The position numbers were made by a program, and so were the translations under genes. This document shows positions 24,526 through 44,189 of a stretch of DNA of 64,000 nucleotides, one piece after another. Within the stretch, counting starts at the first letter, position 1. The number at the start of each line of letters is the position of its first letter. Below the pieces are notes generated by a model. That model had not been told where the DNA came from and searched no databases. It was given only the letters and a program-made list of their open reading frames with translations. Source of the DNA: Arabidopsis thaliana (Eukaryota; Streptophyta; Magnoliopsida; Brassicales; Brassicaceae); assembly GCF_000001735.4 (NCBI RefSeq), contig NC_003076.8, positions 2,790,001-2,854,000 of the forward strand, written 5' to 3'.

Positions 24526-27500
24526 ATGGGGAGTTTTTGCTCCAAGAGCCTTGGAATCAATTTTGGCAGCGAGTATTCTGGTTCTAGTGTGGCTGATGAT
24601 GGTCGAGAACCTGATTTTGGCCACTCACAACCAAATGGGCAAACCAGTTTGATTGTTCCTGGTATGAGGCAGCTTATGGTTAAAGACGTCAAGGAACAAA
24701 ATCAATTAAAAGATGTTTTCTCTTTCCGCGAAAGGGAAGCTGAAGATAATTTCTATGATGGAATTCCGACGTATACTATGGCTCCATCACAGAAAATTCG
24801 GTCTGCAAAATCAACTCAAACCGCTGTTTCAAAGGTTAGTATGGACCAAATGAAGCTCCTTTTTTAGCAACTAAGATTAAGAGTTAAAGCATTGTCTCTT
24901 AGTAACGGCAAGTGTCTTTTAAGTTTAGAAGTCCTGAAATGTCGTGAGACCAATCCGAATTTGCTATACTGTGGCAGGTTACAGAGGCAAGTAAGCTTTT
25001 AGGCAAAGCGGGGTTAGGTAGAGCAAAAGATGTTTTGGATACCCTTGGAAGTAGCATGACAGATCTTAGTAGCGGTGGATTTACTTCTGGAGTTGCAACT
25101 AAAGGCAATGAACTTGGGATCTTAGCTTTTGAAGTAGCAAACACAATTGTCAAAAGCTCAAATCTCATTGAATCCCTTTCTAAGAGGAACATCGAGCATT
25201 TAAAAGGAACTATCCTTTATTCTGAGGGTGTTCAAAACCTAGTCTCGAATGATTTCGATGAACTACTCAGACTTGTTGCAGCTGATAAGAGGTGAAAATT
25301 TTAGTCTAGACGGCTTCTTTTGTTTTTTCCTAGCTTTTTTAAAACATGGCAAGATAGTTAACTTGATATATTTGCAGGCAGGAGCTGCAAGTTTTCTCGG
25401 GGGAAGTGGTTCGGTTTGGAAACCGATCCAAAGATTTTCAGTGGCATAATTTACAGCGCTATTTCGATAGGTAGCTTTATTCAAAATATTTGTACATGGG
25501 AGAATGTTAATATTTGTTTGTCTAGCTTTCTTTTAAGCTGCCGAATCGTTTCTTTTGTCCTCAGGATCAGCAAAGAATTAACCCCTCAAAGGCAGTTAAA
25601 GGAAGACGCGGTGTTGGTTGTTGACCAACTGATGGTTCTAGTGCAGTATACTGCTGTGAGTGACTACTTTCAAAAATTAGAAACTCTAAAAGCATATTGA
25701 CTTGTTCTTGCTACTTAGATGTGGTGTTCTGTGCGTTGAGCTATCAGCTATCTTCTTTAGTAGCTGTTTACTTTCGAAAGAATATGTGATAAAAAAAGGG
25801 AGGTTATTTGTCATGTCACTCACACATCTCAATATCTCTTTTGGTTCAGGAACTATACCAAGAACTCCAAGTATTGTATCGATTGGAGAAAGACTATGAG
25901 CAAAAGCGTCGAGAAGAAGAGAACTCAGCTAATAGCAGTAAGGGTAAGTTACCGAAGACTACTTGGCTGCTTTATTAGATTTGGAACATCGTTTAAATGA
26001 CAGTACTCTTTTCTTCACGTAGGTGATGGCCTTGCAATCTTAAAAACGGAACTTAAAGCCCAGAGAAAGGTAGTGAAAAGCTTAAAGAAAAAGTCGTTGT
26101 GGTCCAGAGGTTTTGAAGAGGTGTGTACAGATTTATCAACTAACACCACCAATCCTTCAGCTATATGGTGTAAATGCATCATTTTAAATCACTTTAAACA
26201 TTACACTTCACCAACTAAAATTCAGTCAAACCAAATCTCTTGTTTTAAAAAATCTTGCTAACATAAATAGATTATTATGATCTTTAACTTACCTGCTAAT
26301 TTGTATTTCAGGTGATGGAGAAACTAGTAGACATTGTACATTTCTTGTTGCTAGAGATTCATAATATCTTCGGTGGTGCCGGTATGTAAGTTCCTCCTTT
26401 TTGTACCTTCACCATGTGCTACTGAGCATGTATCTAAGCTTTTGATTTTTTCTCTCGTCCACTACTCTTTTTTACTACATGCTCTAATATATCTTGTTAA
26501 TTGATCCTCCATAATTAAGTTTTCACGCAACAACCTGAATTTTCTTATATTAAATTATTTTTCTTTGCCCAGATGATCAACCATCGAAGAAAGGAGCTGC
26601 AGAATATGATAAAAGATTGGGACCTGCTGGTCTTGCTTTACATTATGCAAATATAATTGTGCAGATTGACACACTTGTGAGTGCACAAACGTAGCATTGT
26701 TTCATTTGGTTTGGTTGGTTCTGTACTTCTGTGTATTCTCTCAATCATATCGCATGTGTGTTTCAATGGGTATAGGTCGCTCGTGCAAGCTCTATAACTT
26801 CAAATGCAAGGGATTCTCTTTACCAAAGCTTACCACCTGGTATAAAATTGGCTCTTCGTTCCAAGATTAAATCTTTCAATGTCGATAAGGAGGTAATGTC
26901 TTCTAATTTACACTCTCTGGTGTACAAACCTGAAGAAATAATGTGGTTGTTTGGCCAGTCACACTAAACACGAGGTGTGTGGGTTTATGATTTTTATAAC
27001 AGCTTTCGGTTACACAAATTAAGGATGAGATGGAGAGGACACTGCATTGGCTTGTCCCTGTTGCAGGCAATACAACAAAGTAAGCATCTGACCCTTCTTT
27101 CGTCATTTTGACTTTACAATTTTTGATCTCGGTATATAGTTTTATCTTTAATGGCTAATGATTGTTGAATGGGTTCACAGAGCGCATCATGGTTTTGGCT
27201 GGGTTGGAGAGTGGGCAAATACAGGGTGAGTGATGAATGAAATTAGACCTGCAACTTCTACATTTTGTCTTTTTATTTCTCCAATGCTTTCGTTTTTAAT
27301 CTTACAGGACTGATTTCACTAGTAAGCCTAGTGGTGGAGATATACTACGTATTGAAACACTCTATCACGCTAGTAAAGAAAAGACAGAGATCTACATTCT
27401 TGGACAGATAATTTGGTTACAACATTTGGTTACAAAAGCTAAGAGCGACGCTCGAGGAGGTCCTAGACTTTCTTCTATCAAGTCTCCATTGGATACTACG

Positions 27501-27845
27501 AACCAGCAATTGATATCTGAACCACTCAGTGTCCCAATAGTAACAGATGAGGAGCAAAAGATGTTACAAGAGGCAAGCAAGAGAAAGAGAACTCCATGTG
27601 TTAGCAAGAGTCAGGATTTTGATTCTGAGTACTCGCGGGCAAGAAAGTGTGACCCTTTGAGCAAAAGCAGTGAGTATTTTCGTGGAGTGAGAAGAAGCAA
27701 ATCAGCTGCAGTAAAGCGGTATTCTTCGGGTTTTCCGCTTCTTGACTTTGCTATTGACAAGGAAAAAGTGTTGGATGTGATCGATCGGGTTGATGTGCCA
27801 AGAGATTATAAAGCATTGTTAAAAGAAGGTAGCTTGAGCTTCTAA
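24526..27845 (+). CDS. PSI3: PSK SIMULATOR-type protein (DUF3475 / DUF668)
   Basis: Twelve exons: 24526-24834, 24978-25291, 25378-25470, 25565-25655, 25850-25943, 26033-26120, 26312-26391, 26573-26676, 26776-26892, 27003-27079, 27181-27225, 27308-27845, giving 649 residues. The start MGSFCSKS carries Gly2 for N-myristoylation and Cys5 as a possible palmitoylation site, suggesting membrane attachment. A DUF3475 domain lies around LGILAFEVANTIVKSSNLIE (about residues 135-195). A charged helix follows (LEKDYEQKRREEE), then DUF668 around GLALHYANIIVQIDTLV. The C-terminus is basic and Ser-rich, ending LLKEGSLSF. The PSI family is linked to phytosulfokine-related growth; the biochemical activity is unknown. 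Assignment to the PSI3 member is from memory of the locus. Confidence 0.87.
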
Positions 27846-28394
27846 TGGAGAGTTGTGTGTTTTGTAGGGTCTCTGCCAAAGCACAGAACCGGCTTCTGAT
27901 TCATACATGTTTGGTTGTGTATATAAGAGCATAAAAGAAAGGGTATGGAAGAAGCTGTAATGTGACGTAATGTTGTTAGATCATTTGCAATATTTCAATA
28001 TAGTGATACATTTTCAGGCATGGGATGTTATACTGCTTGCGATGGGTAAATGATGATGATGAAGATCACCATACCACTTGCACACCATTCTATGAATCAA
28101 AATAACATAAGAGACTGGCATCAAGAAATCTTAAACACATATTGCAATTAGAATCTGCAAGATTTTTCATCTTTATTTCAACAAAGGAAGCAAAACAACC
28201 AAAAATTTGATTAACAGTGAATGGATCTGTTCAGTATCATCTTGCCAGCTCTCATGGAATTTGAACCAAAAGAAACTATAATTACGGAACTCAGATTCCG
28301 TTTGGTCGGAGAGTCGCACGCATTGGTTTTTTTTTTTCGTTATTGTCAGGAAAAAAAAGAGAAGTATTAAGCATGAAAGATCTGAATCAATCTC
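27846..28394. other. Convergent 3' region of PSI3 and ATP synthase beta copy 1
   Basis: Both flanking genes end here. It holds their 3' UTRs, a poly-T run at about 28328-28338, and nothing else I can support. Confidence 0.5.
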
Positions 28395-31149
<2,755 letters not shown>

Positions 31150-31254
31150 GAGTGGGTGTGTGTTTGAGAGAGAGAGAGAAAGTGAAATGCTAGGGTATCA
31201 ACAACATATGCTGATTGCCGAAAGGCCCGAAACTAAGCTCCACTCTCTTTTTGG

Positions 31255-31283
31255 TGGGCTTAGTTAATGGGCTTAGTTGGGCC
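31255..31283. promoter_or_regulatory. Three site II elements upstream of ATP synthase beta copy 1
   Basis: TGGGCT at 31255-31260 and 31268-31273, and TGGGCC at 31278-31283, lie 106-134 bp above the minus-strand start. Such elements are known in promoters of nuclear respiratory-chain genes. Confidence 0.6.
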
Positions 31284-31415
31284 TATCTTTATCCATTTTT
31301 AAAAATAGAAAAAATATGCACCAAAGGACTGACTAATCAAAGAAGATGACCCTTGGGGATCCATATAATTAACAAAGGTTATTATTGTCTTGGCCTCTTG
31401 GGAGGTCAAAGTTTT

Positions 31416-31500
31416 CGAATTAACAGTGGTATTACATATATTTTTGGTGATAAAAAGTCATATCAGTAGCAAACTTTTTGAAAAGACCACTGTTAATTCG
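31416..31500. repeat. Fold-back inverted repeat with 15-nt perfect arms
   Basis: The arm cgaattaacagtggt at 31416-31430 is perfectly complemented by accactgttaattcg at 31486-31500, with a 55-nt AT-rich loop. It lies between the two head-to-head ATP synthase genes. It may be a remnant of a small inverted-repeat element or a transcribed hairpin; the arms are too short to class. Confidence 0.7.
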
Positions 31501-31825
31501 ACATTACACAAACAATTCACTTTACAAATCTATCTGAATTTTCGTTTGTATAACAAAAGTTCAAATGTTGGGAACATCGTTTGATTAACAAAATAGTTAC
31601 ATTCACCACGTATGGTTTACATATGATGAAGATGAGAAAATGGTCTAGTTTTTGTTATTTGTCGACAAGTAAGCTCCAGTGTACATTTTGTTTGTTTTTT
31701 GTTGTTGTCCTGACATATCCAAACTAATTACATTGGTTTGGTTGGGTTAATGAGAAAGATCAACGTTTTGATTATTTCCTTCCATCCAATCAACGGCCTT
31801 GATATGGAATAGAATCGGAAAATCA

Positions 31826-31831
31826 CACGTG
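31826..31831. promoter_or_regulatory. G-box (CACGTG) upstream of ATP synthase beta copy 2
   Basis: A perfect CACGTG palindrome within acacgtgt lies 161-166 bp above the plus-strand start at 31992. Copy 2 has no TGGGCY element as close to its start as copies 1 and 3 do, so its control may differ. Confidence 0.5.
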
Positions 31832-31991
31832 TCGCAGTCAGAACAAAACACGTTACGCAGAAGAAGTGGTCTACGCTACTGAATCGAAGAGAGTTATATA
31901 GAGAGAAGAGGAGCTACAAGAGAACTTATTCATTTGATAACCCTAGTAGCTCCTTTTTTCTCTATCTCGCTTTCTCTGTTTCACCACAGTC

Positions 31992-34683
<2,692 letters not shown>

Positions 34684-34911
34684 AAGCTGGATCCATCTCT
34701 TGCATATGCTTAATACCTGTCTGTTTCTTGTGACAATAACGAAAAGAAAAAAACCACTGCCTGTGAGTTACCCACACCAAGCGGAATTTGAGTTCCGTAT
34801 TTATAGTTTCTTTCGAATTCCTTGAGAGCTACGAGATGATGCTGAACATACCCTTCATTCCCTTGTACTCAGATTTTTGGTTCATTTACTTCCTTGACTT
34901 GTTGAAATAAA

Positions 34912-35310
34912 GGTTAAGCAAGTCTTGCAGATTATGATTTCTTGATCTCAGACTTTTTCTTTCAGAAAATGCTGCAAGTCTTGGTACGCCAAGCAAGTAT
35001 AATTATATCTAATGTCCGAAAAGACAAGCAAAATAGCATCCCATAATTCGAAAAATATCACGATATTCAAGTATTGCATCTACGTATATACTACTGCAGC
35101 ACTACATGCATTGTTCATTATAAAGTGTGTTGTATATAGATGACTGGTTAAGCAAGTCTTGCATATGATGATTTATTGATCTCAGGCTCTTTGTTTTATC
35201 AAGCAAAATAGCATCTCATAATTCGAGGAAATATCACCACCATATTAAAATATTGCATACAACGACGGCAGCACTACATTGCTCAGGATAAAATGTGTTG
35301 CATATCTCGG
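34912..35310 (+). repeat. Two-unit degenerate tandem repeat, period about 234 bp
   Basis: Unit 1 (from 34912) and unit 2 (from 35146) share ggttaagcaagtcttgca, then cttgatctcag or ttgatctcagg, caagcaaaatagcatc, ataattcga, attgcat and gcagcactacat in the same order. Unit 2 is shortened. The first unit begins in the 3' flank of ATP synthase copy 2, so it probably arose by local duplication of that flank. Confidence 0.75.
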
Positions 35311-35612
35311 TATTTTACCAAAAATATGTTGATTTTTATTTGAAAAATAAAATACATACTATCATTTTAATATTTATCGTGTCTAAATGTATTTTTTTAA
35401 AAATTATCTTTATACTTTTCTAAAGATAGTTAAATGAAAGCAACTTGGAAATCTTAAAACCATCAAAAATATTTGTGTTTAATAAAACTTTGACCTTGCA
35501 AAATATATTTTTGTTAACTAAAAATCTCAACCGATCCCCCAAAGGTCAACCTCATCTTTTTTTTTTTTTTTTATCCTTTAGTTTTCTATTATGATAAAGA
35601 CCCAAATAAATA

Positions 35613-35659
35613 AGCCCATTATTCTGTTTTGTTCAAAATAAGCCCATTATCTGAGCCCA
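35613..35659. promoter_or_regulatory. Three site II elements upstream of ATP synthase beta copy 3
   Basis: AGCCCA (TGGGCT on the reverse strand) occurs at 35613-35618, 35641-35646 and 35654-35659, 80-126 bp above the start codon. Number and distance mirror the set upstream of copy 1. Confidence 0.6.
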
Positions 35660-35738
35660 CCAAACATTGGAAAGTTTGAGCTTAGATTCAGGTGCTGTAG
35701 TTACCCTAGCTTGCATTTCCTCTTCCACACACCCACTC

Positions 35739-38352
<2,614 letters not shown>

Positions 38353-39114
38353 GGAATTGATTCATCTCTTTCATATGCATAATACTTCTCTTCTTCTTTT
38401 GTTGACAATAACGAAAAAACAACAAGACCAATGCTTTAGGTTGTCTGCTGAGGCATTGTGATCATTGTGAGTGTGAGAGATAGTACGGAGAAAACAGATT
38501 CATTCGTTGAAGTTTTGACTTGGAATAATGGAGACAGGTGTTGATGTTTTCAATCTCTCCACATTTGTATTCAAGCTTTTGTATTAAGGAAAGTATCGTG
38601 TTTTTACAGGATTCGATGTTAGAAATGAATTTGCACTTTTATTAGTCTTCTTCTTCTGTATTATATTATACTTTCTTTCATTCTTACAAATCCAGATCAA
38701 CAAGGTTCTTTCTGTAGAGTTGAACCGCTGTACAATTAGTCTTGGGCTTAAAACCGAACCGGAATTTCGGTTCGGTTCGTATATATGTATAGGCATAAAA
38801 CCGAATGGTTATTGATTTAAATAACCGTGGATAGTGAATCGGTTACCCGAAATTGTCCAAGCCCAGAATTTATAGTTTTATTATAAAACGTTTATACCCA
38901 TGAGTGATGAGTCCATTACCCAATCCAAAATTTAAGAATTTTCATTAATGTACTTACTAGCCCAAGCCCACTCATTCTCTAACCTAAGTATAATAAAGTC
39001 AAAAATTCAGACGACTCCATAGTCTATTGATAAACTTTGATTAGTGTCTCTTCTTCGCCATGAAGATTTCTGAGACTAACCAAATCGATCCCTTCTTCAA
39101 ACTCTGTTTTTTTT
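38353..39114. other. Intergenic DNA downstream of ATP synthase beta copy 3
   Basis: It contains the copy 3 3' UTR and then AT-rich DNA. At about 38750-38870 there are palindromic runs such as accgaaccgg/ccggaatttcggttcggttc, like those near 7670-7850. These resemble decayed repeat or transposon DNA. No gene is supported. Confidence 0.45.
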
Positions 39115-39453
39115 ATGGATTCGAAAGTGAAAAGATCTAGCTTTGTTGAGGAAGAAGATGATAAGAAGTAACATAATTGGCTTGATCACAAGGAGAAGTG
39201 GGAAATCGCTGGTTATGGTAAAGGTAAAGACTGTGGTGGTGACAGAGTTAATTCTTCGACGAGGACTGGTGTTGCGGGTGGGAATGACGAAGTTTCCATG
39301 GAGCAAAATTTCTCTGTTTCTGAATGTCAATTGAACAGTAATGTATGTGTTGATTATAGACAGCTTTTAACTTGCCTAGTTTTTAAATATGGCTTGCATG
39401 GAATCTCTATGTTTGTGAAAATGGATATTCAGAGTATATCTGTATATGTCTAA
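39115..39453 (+). pseudogene. Possible broken coding remnant
   Basis: From an ATG at 39115 one frame stays open to TAA at 39451-39453 except for a single TAA at 39169-39171. The first part reads like charged coding sequence (SSFVEEEDDKK), and after the stop the same frame continues (WLDHKEKWEIAGYGKGK, then SSTRTGVAGGNDE). I do not recognise the family. It could be a gene fragment with a nonsense change, or part of an intron-containing gene that I have mis-spliced. Confidence 0.3.
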
Positions 39454-39978
39454 GTTTTGATTAATGTTTGTGTTTGTCAGTTGTGGTATAATTTCATAAT
39501 GTTATGGTGATCGGTGACAACATCAAATAATAAGACCTCCAAAAAGATTTCTTGATCGAGTAATCGGCATAGACACAAGAGATTCGAATTTCAACACATG
39601 CTAAGAATCAACTCAAGATTATGCAAGCTATAGTTAGCGTATTTAATAATTCAAGATTATGCTATAGTTTGGTTTAGTCTTATGTATTACTATCATGATA
39701 TTGATAAGTGTTTGGCTAGTTCCTGCTAAAAATGTTAATCATAAGTGGTTTAATTACAAGAAGAAAAGTAGAATTTCAATTTTGACAACAACAAAAAAAA
39801 AACGTATAAACCGGGATTAAAATTTAAAATGTATTTAGTATAATGTGATATTTCTAGTGTAGAAATAGACAGCACTAAAAGATTATTAATCCCATTTTAT
39901 CTTTTGAAACGAAACGAAACCCTAAATTTGGAATCCCTCTACAGTTCCTAGAACGAGCTCTGCTTGCAAATCCAAAGA
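39454..39978. other. AT-rich upstream region and leader of the RRM gene
   Basis: No gene is seen. The last 60 bp (around gaaaccctaaattt) looks like a transcribed leader with a telo-box-like aaaccctaaa at 39918-39927. Confidence 0.4.
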
Positions 39979-42900
39979 ATGTAAGTAGTGGGTTTTTTTT
40001 CTCCCTTTAAATAGCTGAGATTTCGCAGAAACACAATAAATGTAAGAAACTTATCTTCTGTTTTCTTCCTTCTTCTTTTCTTTCCGGCCTGGTAAATTAC
40101 AGGTCAAGGATAATCGTTAAGAATGTTCCCAAATATGTGACAGAGGATCAACTACGAGGTATCTTTTCGGAAAAAGGAGAAATCACAGACGTGAAATTGA
40201 AGCGTTTAAGGTAATACTAGCATTCTTCCCCTACTACGTACGTACAAGTTAAGAATCAAAATTATGTTTAAAAAGTTAACAATGTTAAAAGGCATGAATA
40301 TTACAGTACAAATTTTCTGAAAAAATAGTATTGTATCGTTTTCCGAGTATTTAACTTTGCTTAAACCCTTGCTGATTCAACTTCTTATCTGGCAATGCTT
40401 GCTATTGTTCATTTGGGCTTCTCTCCCTTCTACTTCTTCGCTTGAATTTCTCATTTTACAAGATCGGCAAAAAAACTTACGTGAACAAATATTTGTTTTT
40501 GTATTGTTTCAGTAAAAGAAAATAGAAAATTAATGAGTAGAATAGTATATGGTTGGAGTCTTGGAGGCTGTTCCATGGGCTTGAATTTAACCATAGATTA
40601 TCTTATATGCAGAAAGAAGTAGAACCATATATATTTACTGGCACACCTTCACAGAAACTATATAAACCTAAATCAAATACGATATAGGAGGAAGATGAAG
40701 TTAATAACTTGAATTAGAACAAAAAGATGGTGGTGTTTGTCTTGTCGTGAAACAACGATGAGTTAGTTTATGAGTACGTAAAATCTTAAATAGAGACATA
40801 ATGCAGATGGTGAGAAATTTTATTTTATATAGGATTCATATCTACTCTAGTTGAGATAATGAAGATGCTATTTATAGGAGATGACAAGTTTTAATCGAAA
40901 AAGAAAATCGTAGAGAAAGTGGTTAGTTTCATAGGGTTGATATGATCGTGGGAAGGTGGGGAGATAAACTGGTAAATATTTTCTGAATTAAATTTTGTTA
41001 AAATCATTTAATTCTTTTTTGAATTATAAAACAAAATCTTGTCGAGTGTTTATTCGCAGTCGCAGCTAATTGTTGTGTTGTATATATGCTGGAACCAATC
41101 ACTATACACACATATCGTTTTTGCTTTTGCAGTGATGGCAGAAGTAGACAATTTGCTTATATTGGATTTCGTAGTGAACAAAAAGCTCAAGATGCTATCA
41201 CTTACTTTAACAAGAATTTCAAACATAGTCATCAAATATCTGTTTTGGTAATTCATTTTTCACTTAGTTACGCCTCAGTGTAGTACTAGTTTAATTTAGA
41301 TTCTCCTTTGGCATATAGGTTGCGGACCCTCCACCGAGGAGGACACAAGGGAAGGTTGATGCTTATGCTAAAGGAGATAAACAGATTCAGAAGAAGGATC
41401 CAGAAGTTGATCATGATCCTCAGCTTCAAGAATTTCTTCATCAGGAGCATAAGTTGAAATTCTGGTCCAATGACATGTGTATTCATCCTTCCAATGGTGC
41501 TGATGACCCTAACAAAGCCAAAAGATCATTCTTAGATTCTAAAAAGACTAGAAAGAGTAAAGTTGGTGATGATGTTTCTGATATGGAATACTTCAAGAGT
41601 CGGATAAAGAAAAATCTGGACAGTGATTGTGAAACCGATAGTCGTGAAGATGCAATCAATGTTTTTCCTATTGATGGAGAAGTTAAAGCTGACAGAGTCG
41701 ACAAAGATGATGATGGCCATGCAATGGAGGTAGAAGCCGATGGCAGTGATGATGTTCTTGACGCTGGTCGCCTTTTCGTCCATGGCCTGCCTTACTCTAC
41801 CACGTAATGGATCTTTTTTCTTCTTCTTCTTTCCTGATTATCCTTGTGTCTTATACATCTTCATTTGTTCTCTCATGAAATAGAGAAGAAGAGCTTATGG
41901 AACATTTCAGCAAATTCGGTGATATATCAGAGGTCCATCTTGTTCTTGACAAGGATACCAGAAGTTGCAGGGGAATGGCCTTCGTCCTTTACCTGATACC
42001 GGAATCTGCAAAAATGTATCTTAATTCATACCAATTAAGAAGTTCTAAGTGCATGCTTTTCAATAAGTAGCACTTATGTTCATCTCCAGCTGTTTTAGTT
42101 CAGATTTTAAATCGTTAAAAATTTGGATGGTGTTGCAGGGCAATGGATAAATTAGATAAGTTACCTTTCCAGGGCCGGACGTTGCATATTTTACCAGCTA
42201 AGCCCCGTGCAATGTCTGCTAAACAAGTGTCAGTGACCACTTCTGTCTCAAACTTGTAATATTTTGTTTTTGTGGACTAGCTAGGATTTTCATCAGATGT
42301 TTATCATGGATTTCCCCAACAGAGATAACTCCTCTAATCTGCCAAAATCATTCAAGAAAGAGAGGGAGGAACAAAGGAAGGCGTCTGAAGCTTGTGGAAA
42401 CACAAATGCTTGGAACAGTTTCTTCATGCGACCCGATACTGTACCTTTTCTTGTTTCAACAATGCATCCATTTTGAAATCTGGCTTGTTGCTTTGCTTCA
42501 TGTTTGCTTTTTCTGTTGTAGATCCTGGAAAACTTAGTCAGGTCGTATGGTGTAACAAAGAGTGAGTTACTTGACCGTGAATGCGAAGATCCTGCAGTAC
42601 GCCTTGCTTTGGGAGAAACAAGAGTGATTATGGAGACCAAAGAAGCCCTTGCTAAAGCTGGAGTACGTGTCACCTCTTTGGAAGAATTTGCTGCACGGAA
42701 AGGTGACGTGAAGAACAGAAGCAAACATATTCTCTTAGTCAAGCATTTGCCCTTTGCTTCCACTGAAAAGGAACTGGCTCAAATGTTTCGGAAATTTGGA
42801 AGTCTAGACAAAATTGTTCTCCCTCCGACTAAGACGATGGCTTTGGTATTATTCTTCCCAACGAATATGTGATTCTTCTCTAACCTGTTGTGTTCTCTAA

Positions 42901-44189
42901 CCTGTTCTTACTTGCATTTCAGGTTGTTTTCCTTGAAGCGGCTGAGGCACGTGCAGCTATGAACGGATTGGCATACACGCGTTACAAGTAAGCTTTAACA
43001 TTATTGTTTCTGCATGTATAAAGTCTAAAATCCTCTTTCTTTCCCTAAAGTGCTTCTTGGAGATGAATGATTGTCCTAGTTTAACCAAACTGCTTCATCA
43101 CATTTCATTATTATTACAGAGATGCTCCCCTGTATCTGGAGTGGGCTCCTCGAGATATTCTTGAGCCAAAAGCACTTGCCGATAACAAAGAAAAGAAGAG
43201 TGCTGTCGAAGAAAATGATGCGAGAAGAGTCAACTTAGATCAGCAGGTTGGAATCTATTCGGATATAACCGAGGTATGTCTACTTTATGGTTGCTGTGGA
43301 CGTTTTGAAATCATATGTTCGTCCTTTGTGTGCGGTATCGAACTATCGCAAACTGAAATACAGTTGAAAAAATCTTGATTAGCTTGGGAAACTAGATTTG
43401 GTTTTAGTACACTATTCTTGCAAGTTTCAGGTTAGGAACCTGGAAAGTTCATGTTTATTCATTGACTTGAAATATCTGTGTTCAGATCACATCTTATAAC
43501 GATGTTTCCTCTAAATAATGCATTATATTTCAGTCAAATGTCCTTCATGTAAAGAATCTGAGCTTCAAGACAACTGATGAGGGGTTGAAGAAGCATTTGA
43601 CTGGAGTGGTGAAGCAGGGAAAGATTCTGAGTGTTAAGGTAAGTTGTTGTTCATTGCTTACAGATGATGATGATATGCAGTTAACCATCATAAGTCTGTT
43701 TTTGATATTCCTTTATTTTTCACTATAAAGCAGATAATAAGAGACTGGACGAGACGTCGTTCAAGCGGTTATGGTTTTGTAGAATTTGACTCCGTAGAGA
43801 CAGCGACCAGTGTCTACAGAGATCTACCAGTAGAGGTATATAATCTAGTTAAGTCTCTTTGAAACTTGAAGGTGATTGGACTCGATGAAGGAAGGTGACA
43901 CTGATTTGTTTGTTTGTAGGGAAATGTTCTGGATGGGCATTCTTTGATCTTGAATTTTTCTGAAAACAAGCGGAGTGAAACGGTTGGGGAAGGTTCAGAC
44001 AAGGTCACAAAGTTGGCAAAGTTACATGTGAAAAATGTAGCTTTTGAAGCAACCAAGAAAGAACTAAGACAGCTTTTCAGTCCATTTGGACAGATTCAAG
44101 AGAGTTGGGCTTCCATTGAAGAATGTGAGAAAATACGCTGGTTATGCTTTTGTAGAATTTGGGACAATGCAAGAAGCTTTAAACGCTAA
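39979..44189 (+). CDS. Multi-RRM RNA-binding protein, Mrd1/RBM19-like, truncated by a frameshift
   Basis: Coding exons: 39979-39980, 40103-40210, 41133-41247, 41319-41803, 41884-42015, 42139-42228, 42323-42440, 42522-42845, 42923-42987, 43120-43273, 43534-43638, 43734-43835, then 43920 to a stop at 44187-44189: 689 residues. The start codon is split: AT at 39980, then an intron, then G at 40103, giving MSRIIVKNV. RRMs in order: 1 (SRIIVKNVP, YIGFRSEQ), 2 (GRLFVHGLP, GMAFVLY), 3 (HILLVKHLPFAS), 4 (NVLHVKNLSF, SGYGFVEFDS), 5 (AKLHVKNVAFEAT). An acidic linker rich in D/E lies after RRM1. RRM5 runs out of frame near 44100. Homologues act in pre-rRNA processing in the nucleolus; that role is inferred here. 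It may be a decaying duplicate of a full-length paralogue elsewhere. Confidence 0.8.
40211..41132 (+). other. Unusually long intron of the RRM gene
   Basis: This 922-bp intron is much longer than the others in the gene (about 70-350 bp). It is AT-rich with no reading frame of note and no terminal repeats that I can see. It might contain an old insertion. Confidence 0.55.

Larger units (their letters stand above)
34684..35738. other. Spacer between ATP synthase beta copies 2 and 3
   Basis: It holds the copy 2 3' UTR, a two-unit degenerate repeat (34912-35310), very AT-rich DNA, a poly-T run of about 17 at 35557-35573, and the copy 3 promoter. No gene is seen. A TTG-initiated extension of copy 3 (35667) is in frame but is not a plausible start. 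Confidence 0.5.

Noticed and set aside
35667-35738. N-terminal extension of ATP synthase copy 3 from a TTG
   Set aside because: It lacks an ATG, overlaps site II promoter surroundings and is absent from copies 1 and 2, which start at the aligned ATG.
40211-41132. Transposon inside the long RRM-gene intron
   Set aside because: I saw no terminal inverted repeats, target-site duplications or transposase frame.
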